Positions 1 to 7,241 of a DNA stretch of 64,000 bases are shown here, in pieces. The position numbers were made by a program, and so were the translations under genes. Location: assembly GCF_001613125.1 (NCBI RefSeq), contig NZ_BDBT01000001.1, positions 248,001-312,000 of the forward strand, read 5' to 3'. Within the stretch, counting starts at the first letter, position 1, and each line of letters opens with the position of its first letter. The notes under the pieces were generated by a model, which saw only the letters and a program-made list of their open reading frames with translations, did not search any database and was not told where the DNA came from. Source of the DNA: Nocardia shimofusensis NBRC 100134. GTDB taxonomy: Bacteria; Actinomycetota; Actinomycetes; Mycobacteriales; Mycobacteriaceae.

Positions 1-631
1 ACTTGCCTGCCATCCGGGTACCTGTCAGGTCGACGAGCAGTTGGATCGCGCCGTGGTACTTCGCGCCCCGGTAGTAGCCGTCCTGGGCTGTGCGCTCGGT
101 CCACGTGCCCGTCGCGACATTGCCATCGACGCTGAGGTCCATCGCCATACTCGACACCGCCGACCCCGGCAGGCTGCGCACCGTCAGCGCGTCGTCGTGC
201 TGGAGCAGGACGACATGGTGGACCGCGGTGAACGTGGCGTCTCGGCCGCTCGAGTAGTACTCGTAGCGCGAGAGCCAGATACCGGAATAGTTGCCGAGGT
301 TCGGCCCGCCGTTCCCGACCGGCTTCGAGTCGTGCGCGAGTCGGCCGATGGGGGAATCCACCATGTGACCCTTCTCGTCGTCGGGGGACAAGGATCGGCC
401 CGGCTCGACCGCGCCGAATCCCAGTGTCTCGATCGGCAATCCCATCACCTTCTCCAGTGCGCGAACATGCGAGGCCCTGGGGTTGAGGGTGGTTCCCGCT
501 TCCCACCGCTGGACGAGCCGCTTCGTCGCGCTGAGGCAACCAGCCTCGCGTAGCGCTCTGGCCAGATCGTCTTGGCTCATTCGCCGTGCGGACCGTGCTG
601 CGCGGAGTGCGGTGTTCGGTGTGGGCCCCAT
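1..631 (-). CDS. XRE-family HTH transcriptional regulator (3' end outside window)
   Basis: The gene starts at 631 and runs off the left edge, so only about 210 residues are visible. The N-terminus (about residues 6-65) is a helix-turn-helix of the XRE/Cro type: MSQDDLARALREAG, then KRLVQRWEAGTT and a third helix with VRALEKVMGLP. The downstream part contains a beta-rich stretch with SGIWLSRYEYYSSGRD and an acidic segment, probably the effector or oligomer domain; I do not recognise that family. It is transcribed away from the small-gene cluster that begins at 1211. The ATG overlaps a short dyad at 630-650, which fits autoregulation. DNA binding is a family inference; the target is unknown. 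Confidence 0.75.
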   Translation of the reverse strand, partial: MGPTPNTALRAARSARRMSQDDLARALREAGCLSATKRLVQRWEAGTTLNPRASHVRALEKVMGLPIETLGFGAVEPGRSLSPDDEKGHMVDSPIGRLAHDSKPVGNGGPNLGNYSGIWLSRYEYYSSGRDATFTAVHHVVLLQHDDALTVRSLPGSAVSSMAMDLSVDGNVATGTWTERTAQDGYYRGAKYHGAIQLLVDLTGTRMAGK

Positions 632-650
632 TGGGCAACGCTAACCCAAT
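630..650. promoter_or_regulatory. Candidate operator dyad at the XRE start codon
   Basis: Inverted repeat ATTGGG-N9-CCCAAT overlapping the ATG of the XRE gene. The arms are only 6 bases long, so this could occur by chance. Its position is that expected for an autorepressor site. Confidence 0.3.
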
Positions 651-1210
651 GACGCCGGAATGTCGCCCCGAATAGGTGGCTATTGACGCCAGTTGTGTCG
701 TCGTTCGGTCATCGCCATTCGGGCGATGCTCGATGCAGCCCCAGTGCCGGGTCGATGCTCCTCGAAGAACCGCGTGGTTGGCGATCCCGGGAGCGCGTCG
801 GCCGTTCGCTACATCCGGGCAGTGGGCGCCAACCAAACAATGCGCGTGCGAGCGCCTGGATTCGATTCGGAGTCAGCTTTGCCTACAACACAGTCCGGGG
901 CATCCGTTCGGTGTCCTGCCAACCACAGCTCACTCCTCCTGACTGACAACGGATCTCATGTCCCGATCTGCAAGGATGATTCGCCGCTGACCCGCACGGC
1001 GCCTACACAGTGATGCGGAAACGGTTCGGGTCGCCGGCACCGGTGGGGCTCGCTTCGGCGACCTCGGCGATCGGATGCTGGACCGCTCTGAGGATATTGC
1101 ACGATCCCGAGCATTTTTCCCCGCTGATCCGCACATCTGGCTGGTGGCGGTCTGATCATCCGCTGCTTCGTCGCGCTTGTCCAATTCATCTGACACGGAA
1201 GGAATTCGAC
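651..1210. other. Intergenic region without a convincing gene
   Basis: About 560 bases between the divergent XRE gene and the small-gene cluster. Open frames exist on both strands but have arginine- and serine-rich shadow-type translations with no ribosome binding site. The base composition is slightly less GC-rich than the flanks. It probably carries the promoters for both directions; I could not assign boxes with confidence. Confidence 0.45.
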
Positions 1211-1507
1211 ATGTTTGTCAATGATGCCTGGATAGTCCTGGCGGTAGCGCCCTTGTCGTCGCTGCTCGTCCTCGTCCCGTTCTTCATCGATTTCCGATCC
1301 CGTCGACATCGTGTCCCGATCATCGAACCGACAACCCGGATTCGGACATCGCACTACACACCGTTCCACCCCTACAGCCTCGAAGTCGCCAGAGCGATAG
1401 CCATCGAACACGCCGACTGCCCGCACAGCCGATGCGGCGCCAAAGCCTCCGCGGTGAGCGTGCTCACCGCAGCGGGACTCACCTGCGCGAGGAGGGGGCA
1501 CCGGTGA
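1211..1507 (+). CDS. Small membrane-anchored protein with C-terminal Cys/Lys module
   Basis: 98 residues starting at an ATG behind GGAAGGA. Residues 5-25 form one hydrophobic segment (WIVLAVAPLSSLLVLVPFF), probably a membrane anchor. The C-terminal part carries an IEHADCP-x3-CGAKASA motif followed by a short helix and a basic tail. The same module recurs in the next two genes, so the cluster arose by duplication. The stop overlaps the next start (GTGA). The function is not recognised; such small proteins are common in actinobacterial integrative elements, but no integrase is visible here. Confidence 0.6.
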   Translation: MFVNDAWIVLAVAPLSSLLVLVPFFIDFRSRRHRVPIIEPTTRIRTSHYTPFHPYSLEVARAIAIEHADCPHSRCGAKASAVSVLTAAGLTCARRGHR

Positions 1508-1728
1508 GCGTTCATGAACTGAGGCCACGCAAGAAGCCGCCCGTCAACGAGGGCTGCGAGAACGGGTCCGTGCCCGGCATCACCGAGAAATGGGCGCGCG
1601 GGATCATCGCGATCCACGACGGCTGCGAACCGGCCTGCCCGCGCAAGGCGACGGCCCTGCGCTATCTCGCGGACTCACACGGGGAGACCGAACCCGACCC
1701 CGAACCACCGCAAAACGACAAGGCATAG
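1504..1728 (+). CDS. Small hypothetical protein with DGCEPACPRKATA module
   Basis: 74 residues with a GTG start whose GTGA overlaps the stop of the previous gene, indicating translational coupling. The centre reads HDGCEPACPRKATALRYL, aligning with the Cys-x4-Cys-x2-Lys-x2-Ala pattern of the genes on either side, but there is no membrane segment. A GITEKWARGIIAIH helix precedes the cysteines. The paired cysteines could form a disulphide or bind metal; that is only inference. It is probably co-transcribed with 1211-1507 and 1740-2057. Confidence 0.55.
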   Translation: MSVHELRPRKKPPVNEGCENGSVPGITEKWARGIIAIHDGCEPACPRKATALRYLADSHGETEPDPEPPQNDKA

Positions 1729-1739
1729 GCGGTGCCCAC

Positions 1740-2057
1740 ATGTGGGACACCATCGTCGCGTTCACCGTCGTGACCGGTGCCGCCACACTCGCGTTCTGCC
1801 TCGTCTCTCCAGCAGACCACCTCCAGGACCGGCCGCAGGAGGAGTTCACGCCCCGCGAGCCCACCCGCACCGACACACGGCCGATCCCTCCATGGGTGCA
1901 CACGACACCGACCCGGCCCCTGTCCATCACCCAGGCACACCAAGTGATGCAAGACCACATCGACTGCCCACCCTGGCTGTGCGGAATGAAAGCCGCCGCG
2001 ACGCAGACCCTGCGCGAATCCGGCCGCATCACCCCGCGACGCAAGCCTGTGTGGTGA
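1740..2057 (+). CDS. Small membrane-anchored protein, paralogue of the 1211 gene
   Basis: 105 residues beginning with a hydrophobic segment (residues 2-20, WDTIVAFTVVTGAATLAF), a proline- and threonine-rich linker, then QDHIDCPPWLCGMKAAATQ in the C-terminal third. Architecture and motif match the protein at 1211-1507, so the two are paralogues separated by the shorter 1504-1728 gene. The start lies 11 bases after the previous stop. No enzymatic motif is visible; function unknown. Confidence 0.55.
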   Translation: MWDTIVAFTVVTGAATLAFCLVSPADHLQDRPQEEFTPREPTRTDTRPIPPWVHTTPTRPLSITQAHQVMQDHIDCPPWLCGMKAAATQTLRESGRITPRRKPVW

Positions 2058-2079
2058 ACCCCGAGGAGCAGAAGCAACC

Positions 2080-2328
2080 ATGCTGCCCAAACGCGAGAAG
2101 AACACCGACATCCGCCCGTACCCGATCCAGCCAGCACCGCTCTCGGTCATCGAGCGCACCCACGAGGCCATGCGGAAAGCCTGGCCCGAACTCGACCACA
2201 CTCCCATGCCCGCCGACACCGTGAGCGGACACGCACCACCAGTTGCTTCCAGCCACGCTGAAGACCCTTGCGGGCCACAGGAGCGCGCTCTCGAGCCCCG
2301 GCCAGGGAACCCGGAAATCGCTCGATGA
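2080..2328 (+). CDS. Small hypothetical protein
   Basis: 82 residues behind a good GAGGAG ribosome binding site. The sequence is polar, with an IERTHEAMRKAWPELD helix near residues 25-40 and a proline-rich, probably disordered C-terminus. It is the last confident member of the small-gene cluster. The family is not recognised. Confidence 0.5.
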   Translation: MLPKREKNTDIRPYPIQPAPLSVIERTHEAMRKAWPELDHTPMPADTVSGHAPPVASSHAEDPCGPQERALEPRPGNPEIAR

Positions 2329-2364
2329 AAGGAAATCGAAGTAGAGGTAGAGGGAGGCACGACC

Positions 2365-2484
2365 ATCGCCGGCGCCCTCCAGCGGGTCGACGACGACACC
2401 GAGACCGCCGACGCGGCGGTCCGCGAGCGTATCGCCCGGTTCCACAACGACGACAACGCCTCGATGATGGGCGGCTGGACCTGA
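2365..2484 (+). CDS. Possible short ORF with ATC start
   Basis: The frame of 2080-2328 stays open after its TGA and encodes an acidic peptide ending NDDNASMMGGWT before a stop at 2482-2484. It contains no ATG, GTG or TTG near its beginning. An ATC codon at 2365 sits just after GAGGGAGG, so a rare ATC start is possible. It could instead be the end of a gene interrupted by a nonsense change at 2326. Coding character (acidic, GC-rich third positions) supports translation; the start is unproven. Confidence 0.25.
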   Translation: MAGALQRVDDDTETADAAVRERIARFHNDDNASMMGGWT

Positions 2485-2499
2485 TCGGCTACCAAAATG

Positions 2500-3440
2500 T
2501 GGTCTGGTGCTTCGCCCTTCAGGGCGGGGGTGAAGGCCCACACGAAAGGGCCGCTAAGGCCCGAGCATGCTCTACAGCGAACCGTGAATCACACTGCTCA
2601 GCAACAAGATTGGACTTTCCCCATAGCAGAGTCAAGGGGGTGCAGCTTCGGTTCAGTTACCGCGCTTACCCGACACCCGGCCAGCAGATCAAGCCGGCTC
2701 AGGCGTTCGGTTGTGCGCGTGTGGAGTACAACGATGCCCTCGCCGCTCGAATGGAAGCGTTCGAGAAGAGCGAACGTCTCAGCGACGCCGAGTTGTCGAA
2801 GCGGCTCACCGCCTCCAAGGCAACCCCGGAACGGGCTTGGCTGGGCGAAGTGTCGAGCGTGGTGTTGCAGCCGGCGTTAGCTGACGTGAACACCGCGTAT
2901 CGGAACTTCTTCGCCCCGGTGACGGGGAAGCTGAAGGGCGCACGAATCGGCCCGCCTCGGTTCAGGTCTCGGCGAGACACGCGGCAGGCGATCAGGTTCA
3001 CGAAGAACTCTCGGTTCGCGGTCACGTTTGGCTGCAAGTTGCGCCTGCCGAAGATCGGGGAGGCGAAGGTCGCGTGGTCGCGGGAACTTCCCTCGGACCC
3101 TTCGTCGGTGACGGTGATCAAGGATGCGGAAGAACCGGGCCAAGGCCCGGCTGAAAGTCGCTCGCGCGCACGCCAGGGTGGCGGATACGCGGCGGGACTG
3201 GGCGCACAAGCACTCCACACGGATCATTCGCGAGAACCAAGCGGTGTACGTGGAGGACTTGTGCGTGAAGGGTCTCGCCCGAAACAGGATGCCCTGTCCT
3301 TGCAGCTCAGCGGCACTGGGCCACACCCACCGGACCGAGGGTTCATCCTTCGGGACGAAGAGATCTCTCCTAGAGATGGATGCTAGGCCAGGTTCCTACA
3401 CCACCAGTGAGGGCAGGCTGGCAGTCCGCCCTCACTTCGA
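2500..3440 (+). mobile_element. Decayed IS200/IS605-family (TnpB-only) element
   Basis: The remnant tnpB at 2640 is flanked on the left by a GCCC-TTCA-GGGC hairpin (2514-2525) and on the right by a GAGGGC...GCCCTC inverted repeat (about 3401-3434), as expected for subterminal hairpins of this family. There is no tnpA. Ends are approximate because these elements have no terminal inverted repeats. The reading frame is broken, so the element is inactive as a nuclease source. Confidence 0.55.
2640..3390 (+). pseudogene. tnpB: TnpB (RNA-guided nuclease of IS200/IS605) pseudogene
   Basis: Translation from the GTG at 2640 gives a typical TnpB N-terminus (VQLRFSYRAYPTPGQQ, then AFGCARVEYNDALAAR) up to about 3126. 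The reading then shifts by one frame to RKNRAKARLKVARAH and YVEDLCVKGLARN, the latter containing the RuvC-II glutamate. The segment between these two parts is missing and would have held the RuvC-I aspartate. After LARN the sequence no longer resembles TnpB, so the zinc ribbon and RuvC-III aspartate are also lost. At least one frameshift and two deletions are needed. A functional enzyme is about 400 residues. Confidence 0.75.
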
Positions 3441-3455
3441 CACGCGCCCTACTAG

Positions 3456-3755
3456 CTAGAAGAGGCCGTCGAAGCTGCCGGTCGCGGTCAGCGTGAGCAG
3501 GTGCAGCGGGAGCTCCGAATGCGGCACCACCGACAGTCGGAACCGGTTGCCGCTGAGCTCGTCGCACAGCACCACCGCATCAGGCACGTAGCCGACGGCG
3601 AGCTTGTCGGCGTTGCACGCCCACTCGGCGTTGTAGCCGGAGTAGTGGCCCAGATACGTGGCCGCGCTCGCGGTGCCCGCGCCCAGCCCGGCCGTGAGTG
3701 CGGTAATCGCGCCCGCGGCGAGAACGGACGCGGCGATACGGGTACTGAGGGACAA
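3456..3755 (-). CDS. Small secreted protein
   Basis: 99 residues with a TTG start placed 5 bases after AGGAG. Residues 1-31 form a Sec signal peptide (hydrophobic core AASVLAAGAITALTAGLGAG, cleavage near ASA-A). The mature part of about 68 residues is unusual in containing two cysteines (EWACNAD and VVLCDEL), which could form a disulphide after export. It converges on the tnpB remnant. No family recognised; a cell-wall or extracellular location is inferred. Confidence 0.6.
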   Translation of the reverse strand: MSLSTRIAASVLAAGAITALTAGLGAGTASAATYLGHYSGYNAEWACNADKLAVGYVPDAVVLCDELSGNRFRLSVVPHSELPLHLLTLTATGSFDGLF

Positions 3756-4325
3756 GTCGTCTCCTGTGATCGAGTCACCGGCCGAGTGCCAGTGAACCTT
3801 TCAACCTAACTCTGTGATCGCCGAAAATCCAACTGGCGCAAATTAATCCGCGAGTAGCTGCTGTATACGTGTGATCACCGCACTGCACACGGTCAGCGAT
3901 GGCCGACTTGTCGGCGGCTGACGCACTGTGGAGCACCCACCAAGGGAAGGGAGTAGGCGTGCTGACTCTGACCGATTGGCCGCCGCGCGGGACAGGCAGG
4001 CCCTGGGTAGGGGCGGGGAAGCCGGCCAAGGACCGGCGTGCCACATACATGCCACGAAATTCGGTCAACGAGGGGCAATCTGAAACCCTGAAGCTCCCCG
4101 GATTTCGTGCACACTATGCCGGATTGAAGCGCATCCCATCCGAGCCGTTCTCGTACTTCACGTCAGCACTGCGCGAATATGCCGGTTATCAAGACGATTA
4201 CAAAGGCGCGGTATCAGAACCGGGAAAGACGCGTGGACGCGCTGAGCCACATAAGGTTCGGATCGCCACCCGCCCCGGATGACGCTGTCGCACAGGGAGG
4301 CCTTGCAGGGGGCCCGTCGGCGTCG
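3756..4325. other. Intergenic region without a convincing gene
   Basis: About 570 bases. Several short frames occur on both strands, but none has a ribosome binding site or a recognisable product. The right end carries the promoter of the leaderless gene at 4339. Confidence 0.4.
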
Positions 4326-4331
4326 TAGACT
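4326..4331 (+). promoter_or_regulatory. -10 box TAGACT of a leaderless promoter
   Basis: TAGACT ends 7 bases before the ATG at 4339, and no Shine-Dalgarno sequence precedes that ATG. Transcription would start at the A of ATG. The identical box and spacing occur at 20189. Confidence 0.5.
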
Positions 4332-4338
4332 CTATTGA

Positions 4339-4575
4339 ATGCAGAATGAGGGGGTTCACCATGCGCGCGGCACGATTTGGCGCTGGAACAGGAAGCGGGC
4401 TACCGGGATCATCGAGTGCGAAACCGGTGACCACATCTGGTTCGGCTTGGACTCTCTCCGGGGAAGAAGTTTCGACGAAATCCGGATCGGAGATGTCGTC
4501 GATGTAGATTACGAGCTTGCTCAGCAGGATTCGCACGATCGGCGCGCCGTGGCAATATCCTGGGTGGAGATCTAG
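4339..4575 (+). CDS. Cold-shock-like (OB-fold) small protein
   Basis: 78 residues. GTIWRWNRKRATGIIECETGDHIWFGLDSLRG resembles the first three strands of a cold-shock domain (GxVKWFNxxKGFGFI), and DVVDVDYELAQQD matches the later strand that precedes the C-terminal strand. Binding of single-stranded nucleic acid is inferred from the fold. The start is chosen by the TAGACT box 7 bases upstream, since no ribosome binding site is present. An exported protein gene follows after 24 bases and may be co-transcribed. Confidence 0.55.
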   Translation: MQNEGVHHARGTIWRWNRKRATGIIECETGDHIWFGLDSLRGRSFDEIRIGDVVDVDYELAQQDSHDRRAVAISWVEI

Positions 4576-4599
4576 GCGCAATATCAACGGGGGGAACAA

Positions 4600-5037
4600 A
4601 TGAAGAGGTTGGTTTCTGCACTGTGCGCGTCCGTGACCGTCCTGACGGTCACGGCGGCATTTGCTGGCGCGGTGCCCAATCCCGCAAATCTCGAGTTCAC
4701 TGCGAGCTCACCGTACAAAGAGTACGAGAACGCCGTCGCTCGGTTCACCGGACAGATGGACTATGGCACCGCCACCTTCGCCTGGGCGCTGAAGATGACG
4801 CCGACCACTCGTAGCGTTGTCTACGGTTCGATGAGTTGCCGCACTACGATCAACGGCATTGCGGGATACTCCGACAACCATGCCAACATTCCTCCCGACT
4901 ATCTCCTTCACTCGAGTATCCGAATCGACAGAGGGCGCTGGTACGGTTTGCGGAGCAGGTGCGATTTCAAGGTCTTGACCGACACCGGAATGCAGCCGGG
5001 CAATGTTGAGACGGCCGTCGACTTCGTAGCCAGGTAG
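4600..5037 (+). CDS. Secreted hypothetical protein
   Basis: 145 residues behind GGGGGAA. A signal peptide occupies residues 1-24 (SALCASVTVLTVTAAFAGA). The mature domain is beta-rich with two cysteines (GSMSCRTTING and LRSRCDFKV) that probably pair. Tyrosine- and arginine-containing strands suggest a small beta-sandwich, but the family is not recognised. It follows the cold-shock-like gene on the same strand. Confidence 0.6.
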   Translation: MKRLVSALCASVTVLTVTAAFAGAVPNPANLEFTASSPYKEYENAVARFTGQMDYGTATFAWALKMTPTTRSVVYGSMSCRTTINGIAGYSDNHANIPPDYLLHSSIRIDRGRWYGLRSRCDFKVLTDTGMQPGNVETAVDFVAR

Positions 5038-5267
5038 GAGATTCGGCGCTGAGTTCGCATCACCTCGTACGCGATCTTGTCGCGCTTCCGGCTCGATGAC
5101 GGGCGACGGTGGTGCCGTCGGTCTGGTCGCGTTGCCGACTCGGGCTTGGTACCTCGGGCGTGACAGCGGCTTCCACTTCTCCTGTCCGCGATGGAAACTG
5201 GAATGGCGGAGATGCCGGTATCGGTGTCGCACCGCGTCGAACACCGGCCGAGATCCGAAGGAACCCT

Positions 5268-5759
5268 ATGCGTCTGCGCGATACCCCCACCGTCGAGGTC
5301 ACCGAGCGTCTGGCCTGCAGTCCCGAGCGGGCCTGGGAACTGGTCACCGACATCGAGTTGCCCACGCGAGCCGATGGCGAGTTGCAGAAGGTGGAGTGGT
5401 TGGACGGCGCGACCGGGGTCGCCGTCGGTGCCCGATTCCGTGGCTACAACGCCAGCGACCAAATGGGCGAGTGGTACACCGAGCCGGAGATCATCGAGGT
5501 CGAAGAGGGGCGCCGCTGGGTGTGGCGGGTGGGGCCGGCGGAAGCGCCGGTGGCCGTCTGGGGCTTCGAGGTCGAGTCCGCGAGTGACGGCGGCGCTGTC
5601 GTTCGGCAGTGGGCGAAGGTGGGTACGGGACGGTCACCGCTTTCGGCGTTCATCGACCAGCATCCGGAGAAAGAGGGCAGGATTCTCGCTCACCGGCTGG
5701 CGGTCTGGCGGGACGGTATGGCAGCCAACCTGGCGGTACTCGCGCAACTCGCGGACTGA
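5268..5759 (+). CDS. SRPBCC family protein (polyketide cyclase/dehydrase-like)
   Basis: 163 residues. The start is the ATG at 5268 behind AAGGAA; upstream codons in frame look non-coding. The pattern fits the START/Bet v1-like fold: TVEVTERLACSPERAWELVTDIELP at the N-terminus, GARFRGYN and WYTEPEIIEVEEGRRWVWRV in the middle strands, and a long C-terminal helix (RILAHRLAVWRDGMAANLAVL). The family binds hydrophobic ligands; the ligand is unknown. It converges on the PucR-type regulator. Confidence 0.75.
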   Translation: MRLRDTPTVEVTERLACSPERAWELVTDIELPTRADGELQKVEWLDGATGVAVGARFRGYNASDQMGEWYTEPEIIEVEEGRRWVWRVGPAEAPVAVWGFEVESASDGGAVVRQWAKVGTGRSPLSAFIDQHPEKEGRILAHRLAVWRDGMAANLAVLAQLAD

Positions 5760-5844
5760 TCCCGCCGACCTCGCTGCTCGGCGAGTTCCCGGACTGCTCA
5801 CGGGCCGCGAGGACGGCGGGCGTGCGGCGGCGGTAGGCGGGGGG

Positions 5845-7071
5845 TCAGCTCGGGCGGGCCATACCCAGTTGTTCGGATACCCGCAGCGCGACTTCGACAT
5901 CGAGCCGGTCCACGGTCAACGAGTGGCCGAGCACTTCCTCCGCGCGGCGGATGCGGTAGTGGACGGTGTTCTTGTGGATGTGCATGCGGGCGGCGGCGTC
6001 GGTGAGGCTGCCACGGCAGTCCAGATAGGTGCGCACGGTTTCGCGCAGGCGGGCGGTGGTCTCGTCCTCGCGCATGAGTTCGCCGAGAACGCGGTGCACC
6101 CAGGCTCTGGTGTCGGGCAGGTGGTCCATCAGCAGGCCGGTCAGTGCCACTCGGGTGTGCAGGGTCAGGGGTGAGCCGCTGTCGGCGAGCAGGGCGAGGT
6201 TGCGGGCGCGCTGGGCGTCGCGGAAGGTCTGACGGAAGCCGTCGAGGCCGGCGCCCAGGTCGCCGACCGCGACGTGAATGCCTCTCCGGCGGGTGAGGTC
6301 TCGTTCGAGTCGTTCGACGTCGAGGGACGGTTTGCCCGCCGAGGAGATCCACACCCAGCAGTTCTGTTCGTCGATGAGCGCGGTGAGCGGTTCCTTGCCG
6401 GTGGCGGCGGTGAGCATCGCGACGCCCGCGCGCAGCAGGTCGCTCGCGGGGACAGCAGCCTTGCGGACCGAGACGATGGCGGCCAGGTGCCATCCGCGCA
6501 GGGAGGTGGCCAGCATGTGTTCGGCCGACGCCAGGTCCAGGTTCTCGGTGTCGAGCACCGCGCGGATCTGCGCGGCCCGCATGGTGTCCGAGCGCATGTC
6601 CCAGCGCCTGCGCTCGCTTTCGTAGATGTCGACGATGCCTTCGATGACGCGGTCGATGTAGGTGTTGACCACCGTCGCGCCGCGGCCCGCGGTCTCCAGC
6701 GCGAGTTCGGCGGGCAGCTCGCAGGTGCGGAGTTCACCGATGATCCGCTGGGTGAGCCAGTGCTCGCCGAGACGGTAGGCGCGCAGCAACGCCTCGGGGG
6801 CCATGCCCTGCTGGGCGACGCGGCGGGCGTATTCGGCGGCGGCCAGCGGCACGGTGATGTCGTCGCGGGAGGCGCTGAGCGCGAGCATGTCGATGATGGC
6901 GGCGAGGTTGGACGCGGTGCTGGCGATCATCAGCCGCCGCACTTCGTCGTCGTGGTGGAACTCCGGAATCCGGTCGATGAACATCGTGGTGATCTCGGCG
7001 ATGATCGGATCGAAATCAGCCCTGAGACGTTCGGCGACCGCGCGGGTGGCCTCGTCGACGTCCGTACTCAT
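5845..7071 (-). CDS. PucR/CdaR-family transcriptional regulator
   Basis: 408 residues. The N-terminal half is a helical sensor region resembling the RsbRD N-terminal domain (ERLRADFDPIIAEITTMF, EALLRAYRLGEHWLTQRI). A CdaR GGDEF-like central domain lies around residues 160-300. The C-terminus carries the PucR HTH_30 motif (VRTYLDCRGSLTDAAARM, then HKNTVHYRIRRAEEVLG). Start MSTDVDEATRAV is preferred over an upstream extension that reads as intergenic. It is divergent from the acyl-CoA synthetase operon at 7242, which it probably controls, with two dyads in the 170-base gap. Confidence 0.8.
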   Translation of the reverse strand: MSTDVDEATRAVAERLRADFDPIIAEITTMFIDRIPEFHHDDEVRRLMIASTASNLAAIIDMLALSASRDDITVPLAAAEYARRVAQQGMAPEALLRAYRLGEHWLTQRIIGELRTCELPAELALETAGRGATVVNTYIDRVIEGIVDIYESERRRWDMRSDTMRAAQIRAVLDTENLDLASAEHMLATSLRGWHLAAIVSVRKAAVPASDLLRAGVAMLTAATGKEPLTALIDEQNCWVWISSAGKPSLDVERLERDLTRRRGIHVAVGDLGAGLDGFRQTFRDAQRARNLALLADSGSPLTLHTRVALTGLLMDHLPDTRAWVHRVLGELMREDETTARLRETVRTYLDCRGSLTDAAARMHIHKNTVHYRIRRAEEVLGHSLTVDRLDVEVALRVSEQLGMARPS

Positions 7072-7123
7072 GCCCGGACCGTACCGGAGGGTTTGCTGTG
7101 GTTCGGGTGCTTTCCCCAGCTTG

Positions 7124-7140
7124 TTGTGCTGTCGGCACAA
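7124..7140. promoter_or_regulatory. Candidate operator dyad TTGTGC-N5-GCACAA
   Basis: Perfect 6-base arms with a 5-base spacer, in the divergent gap between the PucR-type regulator and the acyl-CoA synthetase gene. Confidence 0.35.
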
Positions 7141-7203
7141 AGCCGGATGAAGACTCTGGGGCGCGGGCCCGTAGCCGCTGCCCCGTCGCCGGGCATACCT
7201 TTG

Positions 7204-7225
7204 CGATGTAATCCGCATCACATCG
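7204..7225. promoter_or_regulatory. Candidate operator dyad CGATGT-N10-ACATCG
   Basis: Perfect 6-base arms ending 16 bases before the GTG of the acyl-CoA synthetase. A protein bound here would block transcription or translation initiation of that operon. Confidence 0.4.
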
Positions 7226-7241
7226 ACCCGGTGAGGGAATC

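Noticed and set aside
930..1528. Open frames on the minus strand in the first intergenic region
   Set aside because: They overlap the better-supported plus-strand gene at 1211 and have arginine-rich shadow translations.
3775..4068. Open frame of 97 codons on the minus strand
   Set aside because: No ribosome binding site, no recognisable product and poor codon pattern.
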